A stretch of 64,000 nt of DNA from Hypericum androsaemum (taxonomy: Eukaryota > Streptophyta > Magnoliopsida > Malpighiales > Hypericaceae): NCBI GenBank assembly GCA_963995505.1, contig OZ023197.1, positions 9,351,827 to 9,415,826 on the forward strand. Reading direction: 5' to 3'. Below are positions 27,225 to 40,267 of this stretch, one piece after another. Numbering within the stretch: position 1 is the stretch's first letter; each line of letters starts with the position of its first letter. Position numbers and translations under genes: made by a program. The notes under the pieces are model-generated. The model saw only the letters and a program-made list of their open reading frames with translations. It ran no database searches and was not told where the DNA came from.

Positions 27225-29720
27225 ATCGTCGTTGTTAAGTATTTAGGAGAGGGGCATAATGGTCACTTTAATTATGGGAGGAGCTTGGGACTGGAAAAGG
27301 GATAAAGGAAGGGAGAATAGTTTTATAGGAAGGGGTAAAGCTCTTCTCTTTTCGTTTAGTCCTGTTATATAAAATATATATTTTTTATTTTTTGGTGAGG
27401 AAATTGGATTTTAGTGGGCGAGGACGATTGGTTTTTGAGTTTGTGGTGTTTAAAACGAGGTGGGAGGTTTGACTCAAATTGGCCTACCCACAAACAGCCA
27501 GCCCCCTTCTTTTCCTTTTACTTTTCTTGCTTTATATCGAAGAGACGGAGAAAAGAGAATAATACATATTTTGTGTTAACCAATTATCAAATTTTTTGTA
27601 CGGTGATCAACTTTTAATAATAACTAATAAATACAAGTATCTGTTCCATTTCACCAATAAGCATCCAACTACAAAGCCTTTGTTATAGCCTACAGGCAGG
27701 GAACTAAAGTAAACCTAATTAATATAATATATCAGACTAGCTAAACTCTTTTTGAAAAATCAAAGAAAGTTAGTATAAGTGACAAGAATTTTTTATTCTC
27801 TTCGAATGTTTTGAGTTCAGTTTATCAACATTATGAATGAAAATTTTACAAAATTATAATAGAACAGGTAAACTATTCCCTTCTTTTTCGGGCACATTAC
27901 ATTTTCACTTTTCACCGGCGCCGTAAGGCCAGTCAAAAAGCAAAATATTTTTGAAATAAAATGCGGACCCCGCCTTTTTTAATTACCCAACTATAAGGTA
28001 AGGTCTCCAACGTGTAGTGGATAAGCTGACAGACTCTCTTCTGGGGTGATGCCTATTGGTGGTCATTGGTCAATAGAGCTATGTCATCGTTTAAATCAAT
28101 TCCATCCTCATGCAAATTATAGTATATTCTTCAATTTTATACTTTCCATGAACAGCTGCCCATTTATGACTCGCGTTTTACGATTGATTATAATATTTTG
28201 ACCGGAAAATTTGTTGATGGCTCTATATCGTATATGTGGGTGTAACCGATTTATATGTGGCTCTATATCATATTTGGATATGTGCATGATGATTAATTTA
28301 GGTTCATATAGGATGTGACATTTAAAAGATAATAAATCTACAAATATTTTATATGATATTTTCAAATATTAATATGACTAATTACGAGAGCACGATTTTA
28401 AATTACAACTTAAGAAGATGAACGATATGGGATTTTAATATTTCGTGGCGCGTTCTCGTCGCGTCAGCGATTCTTATCATTTATTTAATCAAGAGATTTT
28501 AAATTTCAGACATTTAAAATACGGTAGTGTTAAATGATTATTGATAAACTTTTGCTACTATTTAAAAATTTTACCTAACTCAGAATTGGATTAGTTGACT
28601 TACTATACGAAGTGTTATAACTTATTTAAAAAAAGAAGTGTTATAAAAAACCAATATAGTATAGAATAATATACATACACGAGATGATACAGATGATAGC
28701 CTTTTCAATTATGAATTTATCCGTAGTATTAAAATTTGAAATTATTTTTTTTAATTAAATGGTTTAAAGAATTCTGACCAACTTTATTTGTTACTTCATT
28801 TATAGCTCAGTGTCACGACATTAATCAGCTCCAACGTTACTTTATGGTTTGATGTAATTTTTTTTCCTGGTTGGTGCCGGAGGGTTACTTCTTCAAGTTC
28901 AAAAGGATGACAGCTAGGAGAATCTAGATTCGGATCTGGTCAAAAGCACGGAATTGTGCCGAAATAGAAGGGACGTACTTAAGATCCATTGTTCAAATTT
29001 TGGACCCATTGTCTTCAGGAACCAGGAGCATATATGGAGGACAAGTCGTAGTTGCCTATTTGGCTTGTGCTGTTCAATGCTGCAGATTTCTTATCCACAA
29101 TTAATTTTAGTGTCTTTCAAAGGACGAATATTTTATTCTAACTTAATCAACTTTTAAGTTTGGACTTTTTAGAATGTAACATTGTTAAATACTTGTTATA
29201 AAAGTTTTACTACTTTACAAAGGTTTCATCTGGCTCAAATCTAGATTAATTGGTTTAGTGGATCCGAATACTATAAAGTATAAACAAAAAAAAATCCTAG
29301 AGCCTTAAATCCATATTATTGGGCTATTTTGTGGCTTGCATGCCGAGATTCTAACCTAAATGATGAAGATCTACAAAAGGCGATGAAGCTTTCTTTACGA
29401 GATTTTATCATTGTGTTGTCAAGGCTCGAACTCGAAACATCAAATTGGGATCGAACAATCTTCTTCTAGTTAATCTAAGTAATTGGTTGTAGTATAATCA
29501 ATTTTGTGCAGTTAATCGATAATTTTTCTAATAATTTTTTTAACATGTCATTTCATATTCGTTTGACATATTTTCAATCTATGAAGACGGGCAGAGATTC
29601 ACTGCAATTGGGGACCCGGTAGCATAGTATAGACAACATGAGACGGTTTGTGCGCGAGTGATAACAAATTTATAATATAAGATATTACATATAAATAATT
29701 TTGAAAATTTATATTTAAGG
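27225..29720. other. Intergenic, upstream of the PADRE gene
   Basis: The first few hundred bases probably hold the PADRE promoter; a TATA-like TATATAAAATATATA lies near 27365. The remainder is AT-rich with no recognisable gene. Confidence 0.5.
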
Positions 29721-29975
29721 CATATTGCACCAGTGTATCACATGGTGTACCACTATATGTCAAATGATGTACCAATTTATGTCACATATTGTACCATTGT
29801 CTAATATATTTTGTACCATTGTATGTCACATGTTGCATCATTATCTGACATCGAAGTACCATTGTATGTCGCATGTAGCACCAATGTCAGACGCCAAAGT
29901 ATCATTATATGTCACATGTTGCACCATTATTTGACATTGAAGTACTATTGTATGTCAGATATTGTACCATTGTCT
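29721..29975 (+). repeat. Degenerate minisatellite, about 22-bp unit
   Basis: Roughly ten units like GTACCATTGTATGTCACATG alternate with variants carrying CTGACATCGAA, suggesting a higher-order period of about 50-55 bp. The small ORF across it is an artefact of the repeat. Confidence 0.75.
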
Positions 29976-32900
29976 AATTTCATATAAAATACAAAAAATA
30001 TCCATGTATTCGCCCTAATGAATTCCAACAATATGATTAAAACCATGTTTGTCTTCCCCTATCCAACGGTTAGATCTCACTTGGTGTGATGTTTTCACTC
30101 TATTAGTGGGAGAACCCAATCTAACCGGAAATCTAAATTCCCTAGCACAAAGCGAACTACATTTAAAAAGACATATAAGTTATTACCGGGAAGTTTCTAG
30201 CCAATGGCATGAATGCAATAGCATCTTCATTCGGTAAAGAGTAATGACTGCATTATTCAATTTTAGTAATATCATTAATGGCTGTCATAAATTTCTTCTT
30301 CGTAAGATATTTCACCGTTGAACTACCAGCTGGCAAATGGTTATATATGCCTAAAATTCTGTCGCCAGTTAAGAAAGAAATATTTTTTAGCCCAAGTACA
30401 TTTTTATAAATGTTAGATATTATTTCATATTATCTGGTATTCACATATGTAATCGGTCGAATGATCTAAATTTAGACCGAATATGATAATTTAATAATGA
30501 CAAAACTCTTCAAATAGTATATATTGGAAGATGTAAATCGAGACCTATTAGTTATTTCACCGGACTCGTTGGGATCAATAATGAGTTCGAAACAATGTAC
30601 CTTAAGAATTGCATAAAAAATAAATTACAACATCTATCAAAGTTTTGGTGTTAGCCCACTTGACACTAACAAAAAATTTAAAGAACAAAATGTATATATC
30701 CCTCAAAGTCATAATATAGATTAACTGCTTCTCTCCAACTTTTAATTATACTTCGATAAGTTTGCATGATTTGAGGAACCTGTGACAAACATTTTCAAAT
30801 AAATGGTATTATTTTATATAATACAATAGCGGCATTCAAACGTTTTTAACCGACTTGGAAGTTGGACTTGGACCTCGTTATCATACATATATTAAAACTA
30901 CGTATTAAAGACACCGATAATATTTCAAATTAAACATTTCAATTGGTCGCCCTCCTACGAGACACACCACTCGAAAACTTTATCCTCCGAGTCCCATGTA
31001 ATGACGCAGAAAGTGCCAACTTTATAAAAATTATACACACACATTTAAATATAATGTCTGACAATAGTCTCCTCGATAGGACACCGGAAAGTTGCTTTTA
31101 TTTATTTTTTCGGGTATTACTATTATGTAATTCATTTAAAGTGACGAAGTGATGAATGTTTTGTTTAGAAAAAAGAGATTATGATATTTTCATAATTTGA
31201 GCTAAAAAATTTCATTTCAAAATTAAGACTAAGTCAATGGATATATAGTGGTTTATCGTTGATAAGTATGATCATGAGTTTTCACTTTAAATGTAAGGTT
31301 TTTCAATCCATCTATTGGGAAAAAAAAGTCATTTACAGATTTGATTTGTATTCCATGCCATGAAATGAGTAGTGTTGCAATAAGAGAACAAATTACTCTA
31401 ATATCATGTTTGAATTTTGAAAAATTACGTGGTGAAAAAATCTTAATTCTCATTCATACACAAAGCGTGAACATAATTACATGAATGCCCTTAACACATT
31501 AGGCAGGTTACGCTATTCAATACATGAAATACACCATAGGCCCAATAAATTATGTGTCTAACTATGCAAATGTAGGATGCCTTTATCTTATAAATTGATG
31601 CAATAATTTTTTTACTTTCAATGTAGACTTCTCCATCAAATACATAAGAATAAATAAAACCTTCACAAAAGGTGTTCCGTTTAATTTTTTTTCCCACAAT
31701 GTTAGTGGAGAAAGAGAAGATATTATCATAGACTAACAATATCTGAATCGAAAACTCCCAATTGAGGCGGAAAAAGAAAACCCAAAAGGTAATAGAAGAA
31801 AAAAATTAAATTGAACAAAATTTTTAAATGGTGATAAAACTATTCAAATTATTTGACACTAATTTGTTCTCTATTGCTTATGGACCCCTTCCTTCGAGAT
31901 TTCAAGAATCATGGTTGCGTACGACGAGGATTTGTGTCCCTCTGTTTAAGCTTTGGAGGACCATGACCAGCCTCGTGCTTTAAATGGCGGATCACTTCTA
32001 GATAGTTGAAAATTTTGTGAGGAAGTTGGGGACTGTTAAATGTTGACCATATTTCTTATTGGCCCAAGGAGGTTCGCTCCAAATATTTTTGCGCTTTTTA
32101 TCCACACGTCCAATAAGAATTTGACAAATTGTTTTCCTAATATTTTGCGATTACCTTTTTATAATTTAAACTAATTTACATGTTATTTTTATTGAATGGC
32201 CAAACCGATAGTGGTCCAAATATTTTTTTAATAACTAACAAATTTTATTAATCAAAGAAAAAAAATAGAAAAATAAGAAAGAAAGATCTGAAAGCACCAG
32301 ACCCTAGACGGGAGAACCATACTCAAACTAACTCATAAAGAGAAAAGTTAGGAGTAACATAAATCCTATCAATATGAAACATTTCATATGAAAAGTGAAG
32401 AATATTTCTTACGAGGAACATGTATCCTCATTGATCTTATGTTGTCTGTTTGTTTTTGCATTTTAGTGGGTTGCTTTTCTTCCGCCACATCCACTCATTT
32501 CTGACATGCGAATAACGCCATTAACCTGACTGATTTCTCATCCATGGATTCAACTACCTCAAGTTATTTTTCCTTGCACCCTGAGATCCGACCCGCACCC
32601 TCGGCTGCCTCAAAGTTATGTAGCCCTACATTTGAAGCCGATGTCCTCTCCCACGACCTTGAACCACCCAGATCATGTAATAAAACCTCCAAACCTGCTA
32701 AACCAATCAAATCATCTTGTGTCTTAGTAACATATGACCTGGCCGTGAAGAATTTACCAGAAGCAGCAAGAGTCCCCGCCAAGTTCTGCTGCTCAACTCT
32801 TGCATTATCCTCCGAAATCAAAGTGGGAATAAATGAAATAGTCTGAATCGCAAATGCTGTTAAAAAATATAACTTCACTAAACCAAACGTGAAAATTATT

Positions 32901-33323
32901 GAGAAAATATAAAGACTAAAATGAAATTAAAATGTTCAAATATATTAAGACAATAATAAATATTCATAAATTTAAAGTATACTTTGAATTTTTTGTCAAT
33001 GACCTTTCGAAATCTGTTATAGACAAAAGCAATTCCGATTTAGAACATTTATTGTATTTCTTAATGTGCTTCTAAATTTGTGCAATTTCTTAATTCTGAT
33101 ACCTATTTTTGAAGGACTTTTAGAAAATTATAATGTTACTCAAAAAAATTAGAATACATTCTCAAATTTAAATTTCTTCCGTTTAAGAAAATTTGATTTA
33201 AAATTTTAAAAGTTGATATTTCAAAAACTTGAAGTACATGCTTCAATTTTTTGAGAGAGTACTCCAGGCATGGGAACATGTTTCTGCAAAAAGAATTCAC
33301 TTCAATCACACAACTTTAAAATT

Positions 33324-33326
<3 letters not shown>
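29976..33326. other. AT-rich intergenic DNA with possible LINE debris
   Basis: No gene recognised. Around 32225-32880 the sequence starts with an A/T-rich AATTTTATTAATCAAAG-type end and carries overlapping 100-residue ORFs on both strands. This resembles the 3' part of an old non-LTR element, but no domain can be named. Confidence 0.35.

Positions 33327-33363
<37 letters not shown>
33327..33363. repeat. (TA)n microsatellite
   Basis: Uninterrupted TA dinucleotides, about 18 units. Confidence 0.95.
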
Positions 33364-33365
<2 letters not shown>

Positions 33366-34380
33366 TTTATTCTTTCTCATATTTTAAATGCATGTCCATA
33401 ATTTATGTATTTTACTTGTAGCAGAACACTAAATTAGATTATTAAATATTATATAATCCAATTATATGAGTCGACATATTTTTTTTAAATGTAATTAAGT
33501 GAGTCCCATTATTTCTGCCATTTTTTAATTGTACTATATGATTACACCTTCCACAGATTAAATCCTAAATCTCCGTCAATTTGTTAATACCTGGTGCCAT
33601 ATTGAATCTCGACATCTTCCTCCCTCTATGTTTAGAACCAAAATATGATCAACGGAGAAAAAGAATTGACCAGCCTTCATCAACACATTTTCTAAGCAAT
33701 TAAAACCATTAATTCCAAACGTTTTTCGATGGTTCCCAAACAAAAATGGGTCTTCATTGGAGGCTCTTTTCTTTGTTGACACCGGAAAGTACATTTTGGA
33801 ATTGGGCGTTCCAAGAACTTGGTCACTTCATCTTAAAAAACAACGACAATTGATTTATATATTTAATAGCATCCTCACATTTTGTATAATGGCTTCGTCC
33901 ACCAATTGAATGTTCCCGGGATATTCTAGAAGCGAAAACATGCCATTATACAGATATATGTGTCATCTATTCCAATGTTTTAAAAAATGGTCAGTGGAAT
34001 TTTATCCTTTTATTTTCTGATCGATTCGACCCTACTTGTTAGAAAAGAGGTTTTTTAATTAAAAAAATTCATTAAAGGTTACATTTTGTATTAGAATATC
34101 ACGTTAAATATTCTCTAATTTTATTGTAGAATTTATCATTTATAAATATAAATTTAATCTAACAAAACTCAAAATCAAAAATTTTTGAGCAATTTTTTTT
34201 ACTAGTCAGTTCAACTAGGATAAAGCGACTATTCTAACCACCAATCAAACCGTCATTCAGATTTTTAAGAATAAAAACAATTTACTATTGCTACCGGGTT
34301 GCACTCTGATGATTTTTAAAGCATTAATTTATTCTGACCTTTTCTTTTACCTAAAATTGTCCGGTAGAAGCTCTCTAACT
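33364..34380. other. AT-rich intergenic DNA, no gene seen
   Basis: No supported coding or repeat feature. Confidence 0.5.
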
Positions 34381-34384
34381 TTTT

Positions 34385-35860
34385 TTTAGAGGAACACATA
34401 ACTTCATAGATTAAGTCGAAAAATCTGTAAAAAATAATACATCTAGTTTAGCGGGGTGGGACAACTCCCAATCCGACGGCAAAAGGTTAAGGAGAGCTCT
34501 ACAACAAAGCCAATCCGTCACCGAGTTTTGAGATCGAGAAATATGCAAAAGACAACAATAGAGTAATAGAGCTAGGCTGTTTCTAATCCCTAATAGAAGA
34601 TGTTCTACGTTCCAATCGATCGTAGCAAAAGAATCATTGATGAAGTCGATAGCAACATGACAATCCAATTCAATGATAGCTGGAGCATCACCAAAATTCG
34701 ACCGCACCAAAGACATAGCGCGGGAGATAGCCATGAGCTCCGCCTCCAACGGGGAAGAAGCAACCAAACGATGAACCTGACCTTTAACAAGAAGGTTGTT
34801 ATAATCTCGAGCAATGACCGCAACACTCGCTTCAGAAAAGGGATCAATCCACGCGGCGTCACAACTGACCTTCATGGTGCCCAACTCCGGAGCCACCCAT
34901 AAAGAAACTTATGGCGGAACCTACTCAGTTCCGAGAACCTGCAAAAATTCAGAACAACTGGCAGCCGCCTTCCTAGCCGTAACTCTAAGGTCGATTGGAG
35001 AGCCCTCAAAAAGAAATTTGTTATGAGCATTCTAAATAGACCAACGGATGTACATAAAGTGCGACTAAATAGCCATTCCTGACGCGCTCGAGTTGCCGAG
35101 TTAGGAAGCTCACGAATAAAGCTGCTGCTCTATTGCATTCTCCAATGCAGAATCTGAAAAAATTGTCCCCGGAGAAGCCTTTGCCGGCTATAGAACTTTG
35201 CTCGATGTTTGCAACTTTGGAGGATCCTGATGCTACTATCCAGGAGGAGATCTCGGCAGAGGCATGTCGGCTTGCAATTATTTCTGGTTTCTCTTGGGAG
35301 GAGGACGCCTCTTTTATCCTCCAAGCGATTAAAGATGTGGCATTTTGGTCATTTGATCCTCCTTGATTTCGGCTACAGGCATGGTTGGTTGTGGTCTATT
35401 GTTGGTGTTGCATTTAGAACTTGTGTTAGGTAGTGCTTATCTTTGTTTTTACTTAGATAGTTGTCTATCTAGTACCTTAGGCGTTGGATTTTGTATGCGA
35501 TGTATACCCTAATATAATTACTCTGTAACTACCTTTGGTAGATTTGATACAACTTTACTTATATATAAAAAGTGCGACAAAATATGAGCATCAGAACGGT
35601 TAGGTAAACGGGAATAAATCGCCTGTAGCCAATCACCAAACCCTGCAAAGTCAGCTTCCAAATAGAAGCTCTCTAACTCGATATGAACCGAGATGTCAAT
35701 AACGGCGTCTTGGATTCTTTCTATTTGTATGATGTGGCTGTAAGTATCAATAACGACATTAATATATGACCAACAGAAAAATTGGAACAATAATAATACC
35801 AAGATGGATTTCAAAGAAGTACGATAGTGGTCGTTTTCCACGTCATTTTCATGCACAATA
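34385..35860 (-). pseudogene. LINE-derived RNase H remnant, interrupted by an insertion
   Basis: The minus frame at 34896-34411 has the plant non-LTR RNase H (RVT_3) pattern (MKVSCDAAWIDPFSEASVAV, SSPLEAELMAISRAMSLV, IELDCHVAIDFIN). Upstream codons at 35035-34900 continue the frame with stops (KFLFEGSPIDLRVTARKAA). A zf-RVT-like piece (DWLQAIYSRLPNRSDAHILS) lies at about 35640-35570. The two parts are separated by about 500 bp flanked by AAAGTGCGAC. The T-run at 34380-34388 may mark the element's poly(A) end. It is an inactive relic. Confidence 0.7.
35066..35566 (+). mobile_element. Insertion of about 500 bp nested in the LINE relic, probably a 5'-truncated retroposon
   Basis: AAAGTGCGAC occurs at about 35056-35065 and again at about 35567-35576. 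Removing the intervening DNA restores continuity of the LINE reading frame. The insert contains a 77-codon plus-strand ORF (35133-35366, EEISAEACRLAIISGFSWEE) followed by an untranslated tail ending TATATAAAA. A short A-rich end plus a 10-bp target duplication suits a LINE- or SINE-like retroposon; the ORF family is not recognised. Confidence 0.6.
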
Positions 35861-38380
35861 CTTAGTGGAGCCCCGAGAGAATAATGATAAAAAGTTTGAA
35901 ATTCGAATTAGGAGAATAAACATAAAAATTGTTGAGGAAATTGCTCGTTCTGAAATTTTTTATAGTGTCCAATTATGAATTAATCGATGGTTGTGAATAT
36001 ACAAATGATACGATAAGATTTTTTAAAATAAGTCCATTTTATAAAAATCAAAGGAAAAGAAAAATTACATAAGTCCAACCCCACAAATTAACCTCTATTT
36101 AACCCCAAATGACACTAGGTATAGTATTTCCTATGAGTCTTAGGTACTCGTTTTGATGTCCATCTACTTGACTACTTTGGAGTGGGTTGCTCATCATCCG
36201 CTAGGTTATCCCATATACTTCTTAGAAGTATCGACGTAGTTCGAATAACAATCGAATTTGTGGAGTCCATATCGTCAATCCACAACTAACTTAGTGCCGA
36301 GACCTTCGCATAAAGATGTTTTAGATTTGAGCCTAAGACCTTACAAATGACATGGGAAAATGATCCTAAACATTATGACCGTAAAAACTACCATTTGAAT
36401 ATAGAGATTTCACCCAAAAAACATATACCGGAAGATCGTAAAAGAATTCTAACTTTTGAAGCACGATGCGTTTTCCCTAAAACGTAGCTTAGGCTATTAG
36501 CTATAAAGCTCCGGGACGACCAACAAACGTTAAGGAGACAATTGCAAGTCTTTAGACTATTACTATGCCTGATTTCGACATCAACGAGTGTGTTTCATGT
36601 TTAATGCAAAGAAACAGTAAAATCCGTTTGACTCGGTTCAGTTGTTATACTCAATATGAACACTTCCACTGCATTTTTTTTGGCGCTTGGGGCTGATTGT
36701 GACTCTTAATTGGTTTGACCCTAATTGTTCTCTTGCTCAAAGAGTAAAAGTTCAGCTCTTATTCAAATATCACGTATTATTCAGATATCTATTGAGTTCG
36801 ATTAATTTATACTTAAACCGATATGACTACATATATTGATAAAATTTGCCGTAACAAGTTTAGTTATAGCGTACCCAGAAGTGAATTTCAAAATTTCTAA
36901 TTAAATTAAAACAATAAGGATAATAAATCCACACGGTTAATGGTATTTAACCTCATCGAAAGGAAGAGAAATGAATGGCCAACAATTATTTGAATCACCC
37001 GCAAATAAGTTTTTCTAACTTAAACGGGTCTTAAATTCAATTACTCGAAAATGCAGTAGAGTATTTACTCGACTCGAATTTAAATTAGTTAATTCAGTGA
37101 ACAGTTACCGGGTAAACAAAAGGAAGCGAAATGAGGGTTACAGTTACACGAGCCACGTTGCTCATATAAAAGGCCACTTCACTATTAACACAATGACTCT
37201 TTATAGTCCGGCCCAGAAATTCCTCTAGGAACCAAAAGTCCAAGGCTTTTTTTTTTGCCTTTCTTACAAGGAAGAGACATTGTCAAGGAAAACTGGGAAG
37301 TCCCAAACCTAAGGAGACAAGAAAGGTAACATTCAACATCCGAAGGTTTGAATTTTTTGTTTGGAAAAGAGGTTTGAATTTTTTGTTTTGGAAAAGAAAA
37401 CAATCTCAAATCTACCTTAGTTTTAGCTACAACCATCAGATTTGCTGCCATATTTGTGCACCTAAGATCTATGAAGGAATTTTTTTTTCTTTAACCTTCT
37501 GGTATCTGCTGTCATATTTACAGACAACGACTAATCTAGAGTTATGGATTGTCGAACTCTATAAAGAAAGCGGCTCTACATTATTAGACTTTTCTTAACA
37601 TATCCAAACATGTCACCACTTGGATCACTTGCTTGATTCCAGCATTGAATAGATCTGCAGATTAAAAGGTTTGGCCATTAGTAATAGAAATTACATTAGT
37701 ATGAATACAGGCAGAAACATCCCGCTTGGATCTCAACTATTGGTAAAGCGGTCATACTTCATTCACCTAAATGAGAACTTAATTTAACGGCTCTTTCCAA
37801 AAGATACAGCAGAGAAGCTCCATAAATGTGATGACTTGGAATAACTTGGTGCAATCACTAATTACAGCAGAGAAGCTCCATATTTTGAAGTAAACTGCAA
37901 GCTGATTGATTTAGGAAGGAGACAGGTAAATGAATGGTGTTATTCAGTGTAACAAATGACAACAAGTATTTTCCATCGAGTAAAAAATTTCAGGATGTGC
38001 CATCGGACATGGCTGAAGCAAGGGCGGAGTCGACCCATCGACTCCGTATATTTTTAAAATTTTAACTAATTTTCTGTATATTCGAAAATATATGTACGGT
38101 TCTACTTATATATGTAACTGTTTTTAAAGAAAAAATCCCAGAATAAGGCCCTCTCCTCCGATTTAAACTTCGGGATGTTCATGACAGCAAGTATTTTCCT
38201 TCCAAGTTAAAAATTGCAGAGAGCCAACAAAACGAAACAGAGAGCAATTAATACTATTTGATGTGTAGAAGTTGAAAGAAATTGCTAACAATTGAAGTCA
38301 AAGCAAAACCATTGAAGAGAGAGAACCAAGATTTGTAGAAATCTCAAGAATCCTTTGGTCTAAACAAAAAGATGAGTTCC
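35861..38380. other. Intergenic, no gene seen
   Basis: AT-rich spacer. It contains a two-copy repeat of about 26 bp (GGTTTGAATTTTTTGTTT, about 37344-37397) and a perfect 9-bp hairpin at 38025-38046. Short ORFs have no recognisable domain. Confidence 0.5.
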
Positions 38381-39889
38381 CTATAAAGAAACTAGGCGTC
38401 TGTAAATTACATCGTCGTCGTCATCTTCGTCGTCCGAGACGACGACCTCAGAACCAGGCAGTTCTAACTTCCCACCCATGTAAAATGACGGACCCGCATC
38501 CTCGGATTCAATATAGTCCCCTCGCAATCTCTCTTCGAATCTCTGATCGCTGCAGTTGAGGAACCAGTTCAGCGACGACCGAATTCCCTTGCTCTGCATT
38601 CTCTGGTATCGCGGCTTGATTCGGGATTCCAAGCTGTAGGTGAAGTATTCGGGGAACTCGACGAGTTCTTTCAATGGCCTTCCCATTTCACTTTTGTAGA
38701 AGTAGTAGCTGTTCTTCATCAATGCAACTTTCAATGCAACTAACTGCGGGCACTTGACCAACATCTTAGCGACATCGTCGGAGGAGATGCCCCGTTCTAA
38801 AAGGAATTGAACAGGTTTCAAGATTACTTGCTGGTTCAAGCTAACGATCTGCGGCATTCTCTCGATCACCCTAGCGAATCCTTCTGGGTCAATTTTGAGC
38901 TTCAAGCTAAAGAAATACTGTTGAGAAGATAGCTTAGCTTTCAAAGGCAGTCCAAGCATTTGTGGATATTGTGCGATGATAGAAGCAAGCACTTCCCTCC
39001 GCACACCGAAGCTAAACAGACAATCGACATTCGGCTTCACAGTCTCTTCGAGATCATATCCAAGTATATAAGCACGCTTCTCCAACATCCTCGCAACAAT
39101 CGTTTTCGGCAAACCCAAAGAGATCAAATAATCAACAAGTGGCTTGATCATTGTCCCTACTCTCATCCCTAACAAATAAGGGTACTGAGTCACCATCGGG
39201 CCGATATCACGGGGCCTAACGCCAATGCTAACAAGATAAGCAGCAGAAGTACTCATAGTCCCTTCAAGCTTAAACCCGAGTAGCTCGGGATACTTCTGCA
39301 GCACATACCCCAAGTCCTGCTTCTCTACATCAAGCCCGCGAAGAAACTTAACAACCGGCATAAGTTCAACAACCACGCTCATGTGCAACACTTGCGGGTA
39401 GCTCTTGACGAACTCCCCCATCTTCGACCTGCTAATCCCGACCTTCTCCAAGTAACCCAACACGGGGATGACGTTCTTCCGCACGCTACACCCCAGCATC
39501 AAAGGGTACTCATTCAAATCGTCAATGGTCAACCCGAGCTTCTGCAAGAACTCGACGCGAGCCCTCATCACCTCGACGGATGAAGGGAGCTCCAGGCTCT
39601 CCAATTCATCAGGAATCAGCCCTAAACCCTTGAGGTAATCGCAGATAATGACCCTATTAACAAGCCTCTCCTTTCTCCCCTGTACCACTCCCCAAGTGAC
39701 CGAGGGCATCTCGTACTCCGGGAACTTGCCGGACGCCTGAGAGGTATAACAGGCGCAAACCCTAAAACCCCCACTAGGGTTTTGAGGCCTAGGGTTTTGG
39801 GCATGTGGGGACTTAACCAAGGAGCTTATTGAACTGGGTTTTGAGCATATCTTCAATAACTTCCTTCTCCTTAGCAATGAAAAACTCAT
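38381..39889 (-). CDS. MTERF4: Organellar mTERF protein, probably mTERF4/BSM/RUG2 orthologue
   Basis: A single exon codes 502 residues. The basic, Ser-rich N-terminus (MSFSLLRRRKLLKICSKPSS) looks like a transit peptide. From about residue 90 there is a continuous array of mTERF helical repeats, e.g. YLEKVGISRSKMGEFVKSYP, LVSIGVRPRDIGPMVTQYP, FSFGVRREVLASIIAQYP and LLERGISSDDVAKMLVKCP. A conserved region follows (SYYFYKSEMGRPLKELVEFP, then YFTYSLESRIKPRYQRM). The protein ends in an acidic tail (SDDEDDDDD) then VIYRRLVSL. mTERFs bind organellar nucleic acids; in Arabidopsis BSM/RUG2 is needed for plastid gene expression and intron splicing. Orthology is judged from the C-terminus and the acidic tail. 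Confidence is high for the family, lower for the orthologue. Confidence 0.88.
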   Translation of the reverse strand: MSFSLLRRRKLLKICSKPSSISSLVKSPHAQNPRPQNPSGGFRVCACYTSQASGKFPEYEMPSVTWGVVQGRKERLVNRVIICDYLKGLGLIPDELESLELPSSVEVMRARVEFLQKLGLTIDDLNEYPLMLGCSVRKNVIPVLGYLEKVGISRSKMGEFVKSYPQVLHMSVVVELMPVVKFLRGLDVEKQDLGYVLQKYPELLGFKLEGTMSTSAAYLVSIGVRPRDIGPMVTQYPYLLGMRVGTMIKPLVDYLISLGLPKTIVARMLEKRAYILGYDLEETVKPNVDCLFSFGVRREVLASIIAQYPQMLGLPLKAKLSSQQYFFSLKLKIDPEGFARVIERMPQIVSLNQQVILKPVQFLLERGISSDDVAKMLVKCPQLVALKVALMKNSYYFYKSEMGRPLKELVEFPEYFTYSLESRIKPRYQRMQSKGIRSSLNWFLNCSDQRFEERLRGDYIESEDAGPSFYMGGKLELPGSEVVVSDDEDDDDDVIYRRLVSL

Positions 39890-40267
39890 TCTTGGGCTTA
39901 AGTAAATTCCAAATAAGCAAACACAACTGGAGAAAAGAGAGGTTCACCTCAATACAATTTGGAAGGTAATTTGGTTACCCTTTTCCTTTGAAGTGAATTG
40001 AGGTTAACTTTTGTAGGGTATTGTTCTTGTTCGCCTTCCCTAGAAATTAATGGCTTTTCCTCCTCAGTCCTCTTCTGCTCTTCCTTTGTGAACTCACTCT
40101 GATATTTTTCTCTCTGAGCAAAGTTCCTTGTTGGGGACAGTTTTGAGAGGAGTCTTAAAAAAAGGGGACAGTTTGAGAGGAGAAACAAATTCCTATTTGT
40201 GCTATAACTTTTGGAAATTTAGCAGTTTGCCCCACGCTTCTTCACTTCGCTACCTACTTATTTTTAT
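39890..40267. other. Upstream region of the mTERF gene
   Basis: Probable 5' UTR and promoter of the minus-strand mTERF gene. No other feature is supported. Confidence 0.5.

Noticed and set aside
29725..29934. 69-codon ORF with Cys/His/Met-rich repeats
   Set aside because: The apparent zinc-finger-like pattern is a by-product of the minisatellite unit; it has no promoter or domain support.
37185..37598. Short ORFs around 37.2-37.6 kb
   Set aside because: No domain, low-complexity Phe/Lys content and a small local tandem duplication explain the open frames.
38960..39583. Plus-strand ORFs opposite the mTERF gene
   Set aside because: Antisense shadows of a 502-residue gene with clear repeats.
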